Below are positions 46,529-55,228 of a DNA stretch of 64,000 nt, one piece after another. Every line of letters starts with the position of its first letter. Position 1 is the stretch's first letter. Both the position numbers and the translations under genes were made by a program. Origin of the DNA: Saprospiraceae bacterium (GTDB lineage: Bacteria; Bacteroidota; Bacteroidia; Chitinophagales; Saprospiraceae); contig JADJYQ010000001.1 in NCBI GenBank assembly GCA_016719615.1, positions 470,501-534,500 of the forward strand, given 5' to 3'. The notes below the pieces were generated by a model. That model was not told the origin of the DNA. It saw only the letters and a program-made list of their open reading frames with translations, and did not search any database.

Positions 46529-47305
46529 ATGAATAGCATTTTAATTACTATAGAAGACACTCTTGCAACGATCATCTTCAACAGGCCTGAAGTTTATAAC
46601 TCATTTAATCGGGATATGGCCATCGCTTTTTTGGATGCATTGATTAAACTCGATAAGGATGAAAATGTGCGATGCATTTTATTGACAGGCAACGGAAAAG
46701 CATTCTCTGCAGGGCAGGATTTGCAAGAAGTTTTGGATCCCCAGGGTCCGGGTTTGGAAATAATTTTGTTGGAACATTACAATCCCATCATCCGGAAATT
46801 GCGAAGTATTTCAAAGCCGGTAATTGCTGCTGTGAATGGAGTAGCGGCAGGTGCCGGTGCAAACATTGCATTGGCTTGTGATATCGTTCTGGCAAGTGAA
46901 AGCGCAAGTTTTATTCAGGCATTTTCAAAAATTGGCTTGATCCCCGATAGTGGTGGCACGTTTTTTCTTCCTCGATTGATCGGTTGGCAACGGGCTTCGG
47001 CATTAATGATGACAGGGGATAAAGTTACTGCCACTGATGCCCAGCAAATGGGTATGGTCTATAAAGTTTTTCCTGTGGAACTTTTTTCGGAAGCTGTAAT
47101 GAAATTTGCAAAGCAAATTGGAAATATGCCAACAACGGCCTTATTTAATACGCGTCGATTATTGAATGCTAGCTTGAGCAATAATTTAGATCAACAATTG
47201 GAGCACGAATTGGAGTTGCAAATTTTATGCGGCGAAACCTATGATTACAAAGAAGGCGTCCAGGCTTTTATTGAAAAAAGAAATCCGGAATTTAAAGGCC
47301 GGTAA
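46529..47305 (+). CDS. paaG: 1,2-epoxyphenylacetyl-CoA isomerase (enoyl-CoA hydratase family)
   Basis: 258 residues of crotonase fold. Oxyanion-hole segments are GKAFSAGQDLQEV and AVNGVAAGAGANIALACD; DSGGTFFLPRLIGWQRA is the PaaG-like active-site region. It converts the ring epoxide to oxepin-CoA. It starts 9 bp after paaD, in the position paaG occupies in other bacteria. Confidence 0.9.
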   Translation: MNSILITIEDTLATIIFNRPEVYNSFNRDMAIAFLDALIKLDKDENVRCILLTGNGKAFSAGQDLQEVLDPQGPGLEIILLEHYNPIIRKLRSISKPVIAAVNGVAAGAGANIALACDIVLASESASFIQAFSKIGLIPDSGGTFFLPRLIGWQRASALMMTGDKVTATDAQQMGMVYKVFPVELFSEAVMKFAKQIGNMPTTALFNTRRLLNASLSNNLDQQLEHELELQILCGETYDYKEGVQAFIEKRNPEFKGR

Positions 47306-47317
47306 ATAAACAGCGAT

Positions 47318-48472
47318 ATGAAAAAAATAAGCATTGGAGTTGTAGGTGCAGGCACAATGGGCTCCGGAATTGCCCAATTGGCGGCAACAGCAGGGCATGA
47401 TGTACTGTTAGTCGATGTCAATGACACGGTTCTTCAAAAGGCACAAGCTTCTGTTCAGAAAGCGCTCAACAGGTTGGCTGAAAAAGGTCAAATATCAAAT
47501 GCTGAAGCCATTGCTATTTTTGGAAGAATTTATTTTAGCAACGAGCTAAAAATATTAAAGGATGCTCATTGGGTCATTGAAGCTATTGTTGAAGATTTAA
47601 AAATTAAATCAGAGCTTTTTAATGAACTTGAAAAGCTGGTTGTGGATTCCTGTATACTTGCAAGTAATACATCCTCACTTTCCATCAATGCTTTGGCCTC
47701 AACTTGTAGAATTCCATCGCGGGTCATAGGTTTGCATTTTTTTAATCCGGTCGCTTTAATGCCTTTGGTAGAACACATACCTGCATTGCAAACGGATAAG
47801 GAGGTATTAGATACTACACTTGAATATATTCAGCAGTGGGGAAAATTAAGCGTTATCGCAAAGGATACGCCCGGATTTATTGTAAACAGAATTGCAAGGC
47901 CATACTATTCAGAAGCTTTGCGCATTTATGAAGAAGGGATCGCAGATTTTGCGACAATTGATTATGCAATGACAAGCATTCATAATTTTAAGATGGGTCC
48001 GTTTGCTTTGATGGATTTTATTGGAAATGATGTGAATTTTGCAGTCACAAAATCAGTTTGGGAAGCTTGTTTTTTTGAACCTAGATACAAACCTTCTTTT
48101 ACGCAAAGAAATCTCGTTTCTGCAAAGTGGCTGGGTAAAAAAACTGGAAGAGGTTACTATAATTATGCAAATGATTTACCGATGCCTGATCAAGAGAACA
48201 GAATTTTATTGTCCGGCATTGCAAACCGCATTTTATACATGCTCATTAACGAAGCGGTTGATGCATGGTACTACGGACTGGCAAGTTATGAAGATATCGA
48301 ACGTGCAATGACCAAAGGCGTTAATTATCCAATGGGTCTTCTTCATTGGGCAAAAGAATTGGGCATTAACCATTGCCTGATAGGAATGGAAGAATTACAT
48401 CAGTATTATAAAGAAGACAGGTATCGCCCAAGTCCTGGGTTTAAAAAATTAATTGCTGATCTGCATGTATAA
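47318..48472 (+). CDS. paaH: 3-hydroxyacyl-CoA dehydrogenase
   Basis: 384 residues. NAD site GVVGAGTMGSGIAQLAATAG, catalytic HFFNP (GLHFFNPVALMPLVE), and two 3HCDH C-terminal domains (DTPGFIVNRIARPYYSEAL; and MLINEAVDAWYYGLAS). The protein is shorter than E. coli PaaH (about 475) but has both domains. It oxidises 3-hydroxyadipyl-CoA. It begins 12 bp after paaG and is followed by paaI. Confidence 0.88.
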   Translation: MKKISIGVVGAGTMGSGIAQLAATAGHDVLLVDVNDTVLQKAQASVQKALNRLAEKGQISNAEAIAIFGRIYFSNELKILKDAHWVIEAIVEDLKIKSELFNELEKLVVDSCILASNTSSLSINALASTCRIPSRVIGLHFFNPVALMPLVEHIPALQTDKEVLDTTLEYIQQWGKLSVIAKDTPGFIVNRIARPYYSEALRIYEEGIADFATIDYAMTSIHNFKMGPFALMDFIGNDVNFAVTKSVWEACFFEPRYKPSFTQRNLVSAKWLGKKTGRGYYNYANDLPMPDQENRILLSGIANRILYMLINEAVDAWYYGLASYEDIERAMTKGVNYPMGLLHWAKELGINHCLIGMEELHQYYKEDRYRPSPGFKKLIADLHV

Positions 48473-48503
48473 ATAATTTTTTCGGAATACTTAAAAGAAT
48501 CAA

Positions 48504-48923
48504 ATGGAATCATTGCTTACACCAACAGAGATTATTGATAAAATGTATTTCAATGATCCTTTCAGTTTGTGGTTGGGAATCGAAAGAATTGAAGAAAGCC
48601 TTGGCTATTCGAAAATAAAAATGACCGTACGGAAAGAAATGTTGAACGGATTTCATATCGCTCACGGGGGAATCACGTTTTCGCTCGCGGATAGCGCATT
48701 TGCATTTGCATCCAACAGCCATGGTCGGCATGCTGTTTCAATAGAGTGCAGTATCAACCATCTTCATCCTGTTAAAGAGCACGATACGCTCATTGCCGAA
48801 GCCAAACAATTATCGATCAAAAGAACTCATGCTGTATATATGGTCGAAGTAAAAAACCAAGCGGAAGAACTGGTAGCACTGTTTCGAGGGATGGTGTATA
48901 TTAAAGATACACATTGGAAGTGA
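48504..48923 (+). CDS. paaI: Hotdog thioesterase PaaI
   Basis: 139 residues with the hotdog motif NGFHIAHGGITFSLADSAFAFA, whose Asp is catalytic in PaaI. PaaI hydrolyses stalled aryl-CoA intermediates as a safety valve. It is 31 bp after paaH and ends the operon. Confidence 0.9.
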   Translation: MESLLTPTEIIDKMYFNDPFSLWLGIERIEESLGYSKIKMTVRKEMLNGFHIAHGGITFSLADSAFAFASNSHGRHAVSIECSINHLHPVKEHDTLIAEAKQLSIKRTHAVYMVEVKNQAEELVALFRGMVYIKDTHWK

Positions 48924-49058
48924 AAGGGAAGTTTTCAGTTTACAGGCATTCACAGTTTACAGTTGCTAGGGGTTAGTACATAGCTTGTTGCATTGGACAA
49001 AGCAAATATTAATTCAATGAATCATCCGTTTGGAAAACGGAGTTTTCCTATCGCCCCA

Positions 49059-49118
49059 GCGTATCCCGCTTTGAAAAAATATTTTATTACCAAGTTGGCT
49101 AATGAAAGCGGGATACGC
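49059..49118. repeat. 14-bp perfect inverted repeat
   Basis: GCGTATCCCGCTTT at 49059-49072 and AAAGCGGGATACGC at 49105-49118, separated by 32 bases; REP-like. Confidence 0.7.
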
Positions 49119-49171
49119 AGAGCTGCTGTTTTAAAATAATGGAAACATTTTTAAAGGAACGACAACCTGCT

Positions 49172-49196
49172 CTCCTCTCCGCAGAGTGGAGAGGAG
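49172..49196. repeat. GGAGAGGAG hairpin, REP-like
   Basis: CTCCTCTCC and GGAGAGGAG with a 7-base loop, followed by CTGGAGGTGAGGTG. Elements of this form are, from memory, dispersed widely in Bacteroidota genomes. Confidence 0.5.
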
Positions 49197-49422
49197 CTGG
49201 AGGTGAGGTGAACGCAATGTCGAAATGCATTATTATTAATGATTGATTCAACTGCCTAAAATGAGTTTGATGTTGGTTAGTAAAAGAAAATTCTGTAATC
49301 CGTCTAACAATATATTTTTACTACCTAAGATACTGTAGCGTACCTACGGCACGCCGTGATGGTTGTTCCTAATCGGCTACCAATATTTTGTCCCTACGGG
49401 ACAAGGGAGCATAAGTCAATAT

Positions 49423-49696
49423 ATAATAAAAATCAATGGCGGCTTCAGCCGGAAACAGAGACGAACACACAAAAATTAATAATATGAAAACGTAACACAT
49501 AGGGTATATAAAATGCACCCCTAGCAATAAATAGGAATGGGTTTCAACCCATTCCGTCAATCAATAATAAAAATCAATGGCGGCTTCAGCCGGAAACAGA
49601 GACGAACACACAGAAATTAAAAATATGAAAACGTAACCCATGGGGTACATAAAATGCACCCCTAGCAATAAATAGGAATAGGTTTCAACCCATTCC
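49423..49696. repeat. Two-copy 141-bp direct repeat made of small palindromes
   Basis: Copies begin at 49423 and 49564. Each has GGCTTCAGCC, a GGGT(A)-rich/ACCCC pair and GGGTTTCAACCC (or GGTTTCAACC). Differences between copies are few, and some are in paired positions. The segment just before them has GTCCCTACGGGAC. Confidence 0.8.
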
Positions 49697-49699
49697 TAT

Positions 49700-50650
49700 C
49701 ATTCAGTTCAAAGCCATGTTTTTTATGGTAATGTCCTCAAAAATAGTTGGTGATTTATTTTCAAAACCTATTTCCTTGATGCATTTTTAAAGTGCAGGTA
49801 CCATTTAATAAAGACTTTCGGTTGTTAATGACAGTCCTCTAGTAAAGTGTCTTTTAAATGCCCGAAAAAAGATTCAATGGATTAGTATTTTTCGGTATTT
49901 GAGGGTTGCTTAAATAATGAAACATATTGGGTATTGCCTTTGGAATCATTATTGCAGTTCTTCTTAGATCCTTGTGACGATAATTTCTTCCTGTATCAGG
50001 ATTAATCTGCTGTTCATTTATGAAAGCTTTATATCGATAGATCCTTTGAACTGATTTATCCAAAATATACTGTCATTGTGAGTTTTGATTAAATGCAAAG
50101 TGCTTACTATTCAAGCCCTCCCATTACAGGCTTTCTTCTAAGCCATGTATTTGTCTCCCTTTATGACCAAACATCTTTGAATGTTGGGGTGGGCATGCTT
50201 TGAATTGCTTTTAAAATGATGGTGACCGTCACAAGTCGGAGTTGATTTGAATTCCCTCAACTGGATATTTTCTATGTCTTCCTAATTTCAAAATATGATT
50301 CTTTGTTTGTAAAGCGATAAAACTGGCAGTATTTGATATCAAAATCATAATACAGCACTAAACATAATTCACCTTTAAAGTAGGTGCCATCAATAATTAA
50401 ATGAGCCTCATATGAGCTTTAATTTGAAAACTGGGTTTGTTTAAGTAGTGTTAACTGGTCGTAGCTGTCCACTATCTTTAATAAGATAGCGATAGGTTAA
50501 TCTCTCTAAAATCCATTTACCAAACTAATTCATTATTTAACTTGACTGATTCATTTCTGCAGTAGATAAAACACCACAATTTTTCATTTATATCTCTGTT
50601 TTTCTTGTTTTTTGTGGTATCTAAAATCGGCCGCATCTTTTTTGCTTTTC
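49700..50650 (-). pseudogene. Decayed DDE (MULE-like) transposase
   Basis: Scattered pieces of one transposase are readable on the minus strand in shifting frames: HLIIDGTYFKGELCLVLYYD, then STPTCDGHHHFKSNSKHAHP and IQRCL, then MFHYLSNPQIPKNTN, SIESFFGHLKDTLLEDCH, and FIKWYLHFKN. Multiple frameshifts and stops separate them, so this is a true remnant rather than one sequencing error. No terminal repeats are visible. Ends are approximate. Confidence 0.65.
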
Positions 50651-50804
50651 TACAAAATAGAGCTTATTGAAACCAACAAGTATATAACAATTGATATTCA
50701 ATATGCTTACAATGGTTTTACAACTATTTTGAGTATTATACCTTTTTTAACAACATGTTATAAAAAATAGTATTAAAGTATATTTATGAACTAACATCTT
50801 TATT

Positions 50805-50880
50805 GACTAACAGACTAACAGACTAACAGACTAACAGACTAACAGACTAACAGACTAACAGACTAACAGACTAACAGACT
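50805..50880. repeat. 8-bp tandem repeat (actaacag), about 9.5 copies
   Basis: Perfect array. The same unit recurs at 59238-59358. It contains ACTAAC, the arm of the operator-like palindromes in this window, and gives a TAA in every plus-strand frame. Confidence 0.95.
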
Positions 50881-50927
50881 TCCTCATACCTTTCTCCAAA
50901 CCTAATCCTCCACCAACCCCAAAAAAA

Positions 50928-50954
50928 AACCGCCGGATTTTCATCCAGCGGTTT
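50928..50954 (-). terminator. Rho-independent terminator of the twin membrane-protein genes
   Basis: AACCGC-GGA / TCC-GCGGTT stem with a TTTTCA loop; on the minus strand it is followed by a run of T (nine A on the plus strand). Confidence 0.8.
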
Positions 50955-50976
50955 TTATAAAATAGTTTAGCTAAGA

Positions 50977-51393
50977 TTATTTTGATCTGCCCAACCACCA
51001 GCCAACGACACCTGAAGAAACCCCCCAGATAATAATATTGACTACGATGTCAAGTAATATCCCATTTAAAGACATTACATGAGTTGTACCATAAAAAATA
51101 AAATCATAACCAGCGGTAAAAAGTACACCCATTGTGATACCGCCAATTAAACCACCCATAAATGTCGATATATTGGCCCAAGTGCTAAAAATATAAGCCA
51201 CCATATATCCAATGACCAGATTTCCTAAAATTAATGCCCAAAAGATGATTTCATCATCAGACCTCATGGTGCCAGTAGCGGATCCACACATGGATGCGAA
51301 GGTCTCTTGCAACAGCATTCCGTAAAGCGCAGAACTTATAAGAAACGAACATATACCGCCCAATAAACCGGCTATAATTATTTTTGAATTCAT
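50977..51393 (-). CDS. Small four-helix membrane protein, copy 2
   Basis: 138 residues, four hydrophobic helices (about 5-25, 48-70, 78-100, 110-133), ending WWLGRSK. It is a tandem paralogue of the gene at 51441 (shared MNxKxxIAGLLGGI start, GxxxRSDDE loop, TTHxMxLxGxLLDxVV). No catalytic residues are evident. The gap between the two is 47 bp and both share the downstream terminator. Function unknown to me. Confidence 0.75.
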   Translation of the reverse strand: MNSKIIIAGLLGGICSFLISSALYGMLLQETFASMCGSATGTMRSDDEIIFWALILGNLVIGYMVAYIFSTWANISTFMGGLIGGITMGVLFTAGYDFIFYGTTHVMSLNGILLDIVVNIIIWGVSSGVVGWWLGRSK

Positions 51394-51440
51394 AATATTT
51401 GTTTTTTAGAAATGAGTAAAATTGTAATACTTAAGATTAT

Positions 51441-51860
51441 TTAGTTTGCTGATCTGCCCAGCCACCATCCAATGATTGCACCTGCTATGGCACTCATCGC
51501 CGTGTATACGACTACATCAAGTAATACTCCGCTAAGGGTCATGAGGTGAGTGGTTGAAAACCACATGAGATCATAGCCAAGACTCAGCATAAGAGCAACT
51601 GTAGCTGCATTAATAGCGCCTGTTTGAACAGTGCTAACCTTGGCCCAGTTATTCAGAATATAGGCCATAGCCAAGCCCATAGCTAAATTTCCGATGGCCA
51701 GGGCCCAAAGCACCATTTCATCGTCTGATCTGTTCACCCCTTGTGCAGATCCCATTAAGCTTTCGAATGTCGAAGCCAATAACATACCATAAAGCAACCA
51801 GCCCAGAAAGAAGTAAGCAATACCTCCGAGTAGCCCGGCAATAAGCGTTTTTGTGTTCAT
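51441..51860 (-). CDS. Small four-helix membrane protein, copy 1
   Basis: 139 residues with the same four-helix plan as its neighbour: LIAGLLGGIAYFFLGWLLYG, the loop VNRSDDEMVLWALAIGN, and a C-terminal GWWLGRSAN. The pair may form a hetero-oligomer. No signal for transport or enzymatic function is seen; similar proteins are conserved hypotheticals in Bacteroidota. Confidence 0.75.
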   Translation of the reverse strand: MNTKTLIAGLLGGIAYFFLGWLLYGMLLASTFESLMGSAQGVNRSDDEMVLWALAIGNLAMGLAMAYILNNWAKVSTVQTGAINAATVALMLSLGYDLMWFSTTHLMTLSGVLLDVVVYTAMSAIAGAIIGWWLGRSAN

Positions 51861-51949
51861 AAATATTGGTTTTGTTTGTTTGAAAAATGTAATTTATCAA
51901 TCAAATATAATAGAAGTTTTTGCGATATGTTAACATTTATTAAAAAAAA

Positions 51950-51973
51950 AGCCCGGAGCAATTGCCCCGGGCT
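51950..51973 (-). terminator. Rho-independent terminator of the YceI gene
   Basis: AGCCCGG / CCGGGCT stem around a short loop, followed by nine T on the minus strand. Confidence 0.85.
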
Positions 51974-51996
51974 CATATGATCTCATGAATGAATAT

Positions 51997-52587
51997 TTAT
52001 TTCGCTGTGACCAAAGTCACATTAATGTCAAACTCGTCATAGATAGTTTTATCTCCAAGATTGTCGAAAAAGGACCCGGACCCATATTTTACATTAAAAT
52101 CAGCTCTGTCCAGTTTAATTTGAGCTGTGAGTTGCTTTTGTCCATCCATATCTTTTACTTTGGAATTGAAGCGTATTGGTTTCGTGACTCCTTTAATGGT
52201 TAGGTTACCTTCTATTTTATACAAATCCTGACCCTGGTGCACCACTTTGGTAGTAGCAAAACTTACAACGGGATGGTTTGCCACACCGAAAAAATCATCG
52301 CTTTTCAGGTGATTCACCAACTTCGTTGCATATTCTCCGGTCATATCAAGACAACTTATCGAAGTCATATCAATTTCAAAGGAACCTCCTTTAAGTATAT
52401 TGCCTTCAAAATTCAAACTTGCAGATTTTAAATTTACCAATCCATTGTGTTTGCCGGTTACTTTGTAACCCGTCCAGGCAATGGTGGATTCCTGTAAATT
52501 GACTTTACTGTTTAAAGTCTGCGGGTCTTTGGCAGATATGCCAAAAGCCAAAGTTAATAACATGATTGTCGAAAATAATTTAGCCAT
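51997..52587 (-). CDS. YceI-family periplasmic protein
   Basis: 196 residues: signal peptide (MAKLFSTIMLLTLAFGISA), then a YceI lipocalin-like barrel (STIAWTGYKVTGKHNGLVNL, GNLTIKGVTKPIRFNSK, LDRADFNVKYGSG). Family members bind isoprenoid chains or amides in the periplasm. It is monocistronic with its own terminator. A second YceI-like protein is encoded at 36 kb; this one has no lipobox. Confidence 0.88.
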   Translation of the reverse strand: MAKLFSTIMLLTLAFGISAKDPQTLNSKVNLQESTIAWTGYKVTGKHNGLVNLKSASLNFEGNILKGGSFEIDMTSISCLDMTGEYATKLVNHLKSDDFFGVANHPVVSFATTKVVHQGQDLYKIEGNLTIKGVTKPIRFNSKVKDMDGQKQLTAQIKLDRADFNVKYGSGSFFDNLGDKTIYDEFDINVTLVTAK

Positions 52588-52705
52588 AATTGATTTTTTA
52601 AAATGAACCTTAATAAGGAATGAGGACAGAATTTGTTTTGCTTTTGTGGTTAAATTCTTTTCTTTAACGCGATTTTAACTTTTTAAAAATGAGTAACAAT
52701 ACGAC

Positions 52706-53401
52706 TCAAGGATTTAATTTTTTATGATAAAACGCAAAGAGAAAATCCTGGGATGCACCCATTTTCCATGCTAATACCGTAATGAAGTTCATCAATTGTA
52801 CTTTGAGCCAGGTATTGTGCTCGTATTTACGTGCTGAGACCAACATATAATGTGGTAAAATAATTAACGGATAGCCAACATGAGATGCTCTTTGAACCAG
52901 GTCAAAATCTTCCATGATGATTTTTGTATTTGAGAACCCTCCCAGGAGATTGAACAGGTCTGTTGCAATGATTAAAGATTGATCTCCTCCACCAGCCCAA
53001 ACTCCATTAAACCGGGTAAAGTATCCATTAATTTTAAGCAGGAATTTATCTGATTCAAAGTGATATCTCAAGCATGATAAAGCCTTCTTTGGGGCGTTGT
53101 CAAGAATCAGTTGAATGATGTTTTGGGGTGGTCGGGTATCGGCATGTAAAAAATACAAGAATTTACCGCGCGCTTTTTCTGCGGCAAAATTCATTTGTGC
53201 AGCCCTTCCTTTTTGGCGCGAGCTTAACAATACGATGGAATCATTTTGTATCAATGTTAAAGTTTTGTCCTGGCTTCCACCGTCTGTTACAATGATCTCT
53301 GCTAATTCAATTTGTTCAAGGGACTTCAAATAAATAATTAACTGAGGTATGTATTTTTCTTCATTAAAAGTTGGAATGATGATACTTATAAGAGGTGTCA
53401 T
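52706..53401 (-). CDS. Family 2 glycosyltransferase of the arsenosugar-associated type (TIGR04283-like)
   Basis: 231 residues, GT-A fold. SIIIPTFNEEKYIPQLI, VTDGGSQDKT, GRAAQMNFAA and FLHADTRPP match the TIGR04283 glycosyltransferases that travel with arsenosugar genes. It lies divergently from the AhpD-like gene and arsS, with a 100-bp shared promoter region. I infer it transfers a sugar onto, or from, a 5'-deoxyadenosyl arsenical; the exact acceptor is unproven. Confidence 0.85.
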   Translation of the reverse strand: MTPLISIIIPTFNEEKYIPQLIIYLKSLEQIELAEIIVTDGGSQDKTLTLIQNDSIVLLSSRQKGRAAQMNFAAEKARGKFLYFLHADTRPPQNIIQLILDNAPKKALSCLRYHFESDKFLLKINGYFTRFNGVWAGGGDQSLIIATDLFNLLGGFSNTKIIMEDFDLVQRASHVGYPLIILPHYMLVSARKYEHNTWLKVQLMNFITVLAWKMGASQDFLFAFYHKKLNP

Positions 53402-53470
53402 TAAAGTTACATTAGCGTTTGAAAGGACAATTATAAATTTAAAAGCACATGCCTGAATCCTTTTGAGGAT

Positions 53471-53478
53471 TATATTTG
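53471..53478 (+). promoter_or_regulatory. -7 promoter of the ahpD-like/arsS operon
   Basis: TATATTTG matches TAnnTTTG and lies 22 bases before the ATG at 53501. Confidence 0.6.
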
Positions 53479-53500
53479 AGCCTCAATAAAGTATTAAAAC

Positions 53501-53835
53501 ATGAGTCAGCACTATTATTTCAACGAAGACCTAGCCAAGTTTGGCAAAATTGGTGAATTTCAAAAACCAATGGCCGATAAATTTTTCAGCTGGTATGGAG
53601 AGGTTTTTCAAGATGGGGCTTTATCAGCCAAAGAAAATCATTGATTGCCCTGGCCGTAGCCCATGCGGTCCAATGTCCTTATTGCATTGATGCCTACAGT
53701 ACGGATGCATTTGAAAAAGGTTTCGATGAAGCCCAAATGATGGAGGCCGTTCACGTGGCTGCTGCTATTCGTGGAGGTGCTTCACTAGTGCATGGCGTGC
53801 AGATGATGAATAAAGTGAAAGACATCAGCATGTAA
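53501..53835 (+). CDS. Arsenosugar-associated AhpD-like protein (frameshift)
   Basis: About 112 residues once repaired. The first frame starts at ATG 53501 (MSQHYYFNEDLAKFGKIGEF) and stops after AKENH at 53642; the second frame resumes at SLIALAVAHAVQCPYCIDAY. Adding one A to the A4 run at 53634-53637 gives ALSAKEKSLIALAVAHAV. CPYC is the redox pair and AAAIRGGASLVHG the family's closing helix. It matches the peroxidase-like protein associated with arsenosugar synthesis and is 33 bp before arsS. Its role in the pathway is not established. Confidence 0.83.
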
Positions 53836-53868
53836 TTTAAAAATCCATTAAATTAAAATAAGCAACAT

Positions 53869-54906
53869 ATGAAAAGTCTAAAGGCATTACATCATGCCTT
53901 ATCAGATAGTCATTATCAATTGGAAGTGCTCGAACCTGGAGGCACTCAGAAATTATTTGGGCAATCCTTAAAGGAAGTGCAACTATTTCCTTTGCAACCA
54001 AATGCTCTTGATATTTTTCAGATCAACGTTGGTAAAATGTGCAATCAGACTTGCAAACATTGTCATGTGGATGCGGGTCCGGATCGAAAAGAAATCATGA
54101 CTCGCGATACCATGCTAGATTGTTTGGATGTTCTTAAAAATAATCAAGATTTTTCGACCATAGATTTAACGGGAGGCGCGCCTGAAATGAATCCAAACTT
54201 TCGATGGTTTGTAGAAGAAATACGAAAACTCGGTCGGAAAGTCATCGTACGTTGTAATCTTACTATTATTGTAGCTAATAAGAAATATTACGACCTTCCT
54301 GAATTCTTTAAAAACAATAGTGTTGAAGTCGTTTCATCTCTTCCTTTTTATTCGAAATCCCGGACAGACAAGCAAAGAGGAGATGGCGTTTTTGAAGATT
54401 CCATAACTGCTTTAAAAATGTTGAACAATGTAGGTTATGGAATTGAAAATAGTGGCCTGGTTTTAAATCTCGTATATAATCCTTCAGGTGCTTTTTTACC
54501 CGCAAGCCAAAGTTTATTGGAGAAAGATTTTAAAGATGCTTTATTAAAAGATTTTGCAATCTCGTTTAATCATTTATTCACCATTACCAATATGCCCATC
54601 AGCAGATATCTTGAATATTTATTGGTGACTGGAAATTACGAAAGTTATATGCAAAAACTCATTAGTGCTTTCAACCCGGTGGCCGCTTCAAATGTCATGT
54701 GTAGAAATACTTTGAGCATTGGATGGGACGGATACATGTACGATTGCGATTTCAATCAGATGTTGGATTTAAAAGTTTCCAACCAGGGTAAGCATATCCG
54801 CGATTTCAATAAAGCGGACTTGTTGCAAAGAAACATTGTCATTGGTCAGCATTGTTATGGATGTACTGCCGGTTCGGGAAGCAGTTGTGGAGGTGCAACT
54901 ACCTAA
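53869..54906 (+). CDS. arsS: Radical SAM protein ArsS (arsenosugar biosynthesis)
   Basis: 345 residues. The radical-SAM cluster motif CNQTCKHCHVDAGP follows QINVGKMCN, and DLTGGAPEMNPNF is the SAM-binding GGAPE-like block. The C-terminal region has further Cys (NVMCRNTLSIGWDG, YDCDFNQM) and ends HCYGCTAGSGSSCGG. ArsS-type enzymes attach a 5'-deoxyadenosyl group to dimethylated arsenic, the step after ArsM (6.6 kb). The GT on the other strand and the AhpD-like gene complete the usual arsenosugar set. Confidence 0.9.
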   Translation: MKSLKALHHALSDSHYQLEVLEPGGTQKLFGQSLKEVQLFPLQPNALDIFQINVGKMCNQTCKHCHVDAGPDRKEIMTRDTMLDCLDVLKNNQDFSTIDLTGGAPEMNPNFRWFVEEIRKLGRKVIVRCNLTIIVANKKYYDLPEFFKNNSVEVVSSLPFYSKSRTDKQRGDGVFEDSITALKMLNNVGYGIENSGLVLNLVYNPSGAFLPASQSLLEKDFKDALLKDFAISFNHLFTITNMPISRYLEYLLVTGNYESYMQKLISAFNPVAASNVMCRNTLSIGWDGYMYDCDFNQMLDLKVSNQGKHIRDFNKADLLQRNIVIGQHCYGCTAGSGSSCGGATT

Positions 54907-55228
54907 AATGACTGAGATCAACTGAAATGACATTTTTGTTTCCCAAAGAATTAAGCAATTCAAAAACTGAAGCTAGCCAAGATTAGGATTTCTGCGTAAG
55001 ATCAACCGCAAATCAGTAAACAAATGATGGTTTTTCGAAGCTATCAAATCACGCCATTTGACTGCTCTTCATTTAATTCAATTGCTGAGTCAGGTTAAAT
55101 TGGAAATTTATGCCTTGAATTCCTTCAGAATTAAATTTAATAAATTGAACCAACTATTCTTAGCATACATACCGAATATGGTAGCTTTGCAAATTCAACA
55201 CAAAAGGCATTAATTGCGTTTAACATAG
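54907..55228. other. 322-bp intergenic region with paaJ promoter
   Basis: No gene. A TAGCTTTG promoter element lies at 55192-55199. I see no ACTAAC-type operator here. Confidence 0.5.
55192..55199 (+). promoter_or_regulatory. -7 promoter element upstream of paaJ
   Basis: TAGCTTTG matches TAnnTTTG and is 29 bases before the paaJ ATG. Confidence 0.55.

Larger units (their letters stand above)
48924..50976. other. 2-kb gene-poor region: palindromic repeats and decayed transposase
   Basis: Contains, in order, a 14-bp inverted repeat (49059-49118), a GGAGAGGAG hairpin (49172-49196), a two-copy 141-bp palindrome-rich repeat (49423-49696), a transposase remnant (about 49700-50650) and an 8-bp tandem repeat (50805-50880). 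No intact gene. Confidence 0.8.

Noticed and set aside
49369..49560. Small ORF on the minus strand
   Set aside because: It lies across a palindromic repeat block and has no promoter or similarity.
49854..50063. 69-residue ORF as an independent gene
   Set aside because: Its sequence is a fragment of the decayed transposase that continues in other frames.
50805..50880. CRISPR array
   Set aside because: Continuous 8-bp direct repeats without spacers and no cas genes nearby; the same applies to 59065-59358 and 44542-44741.
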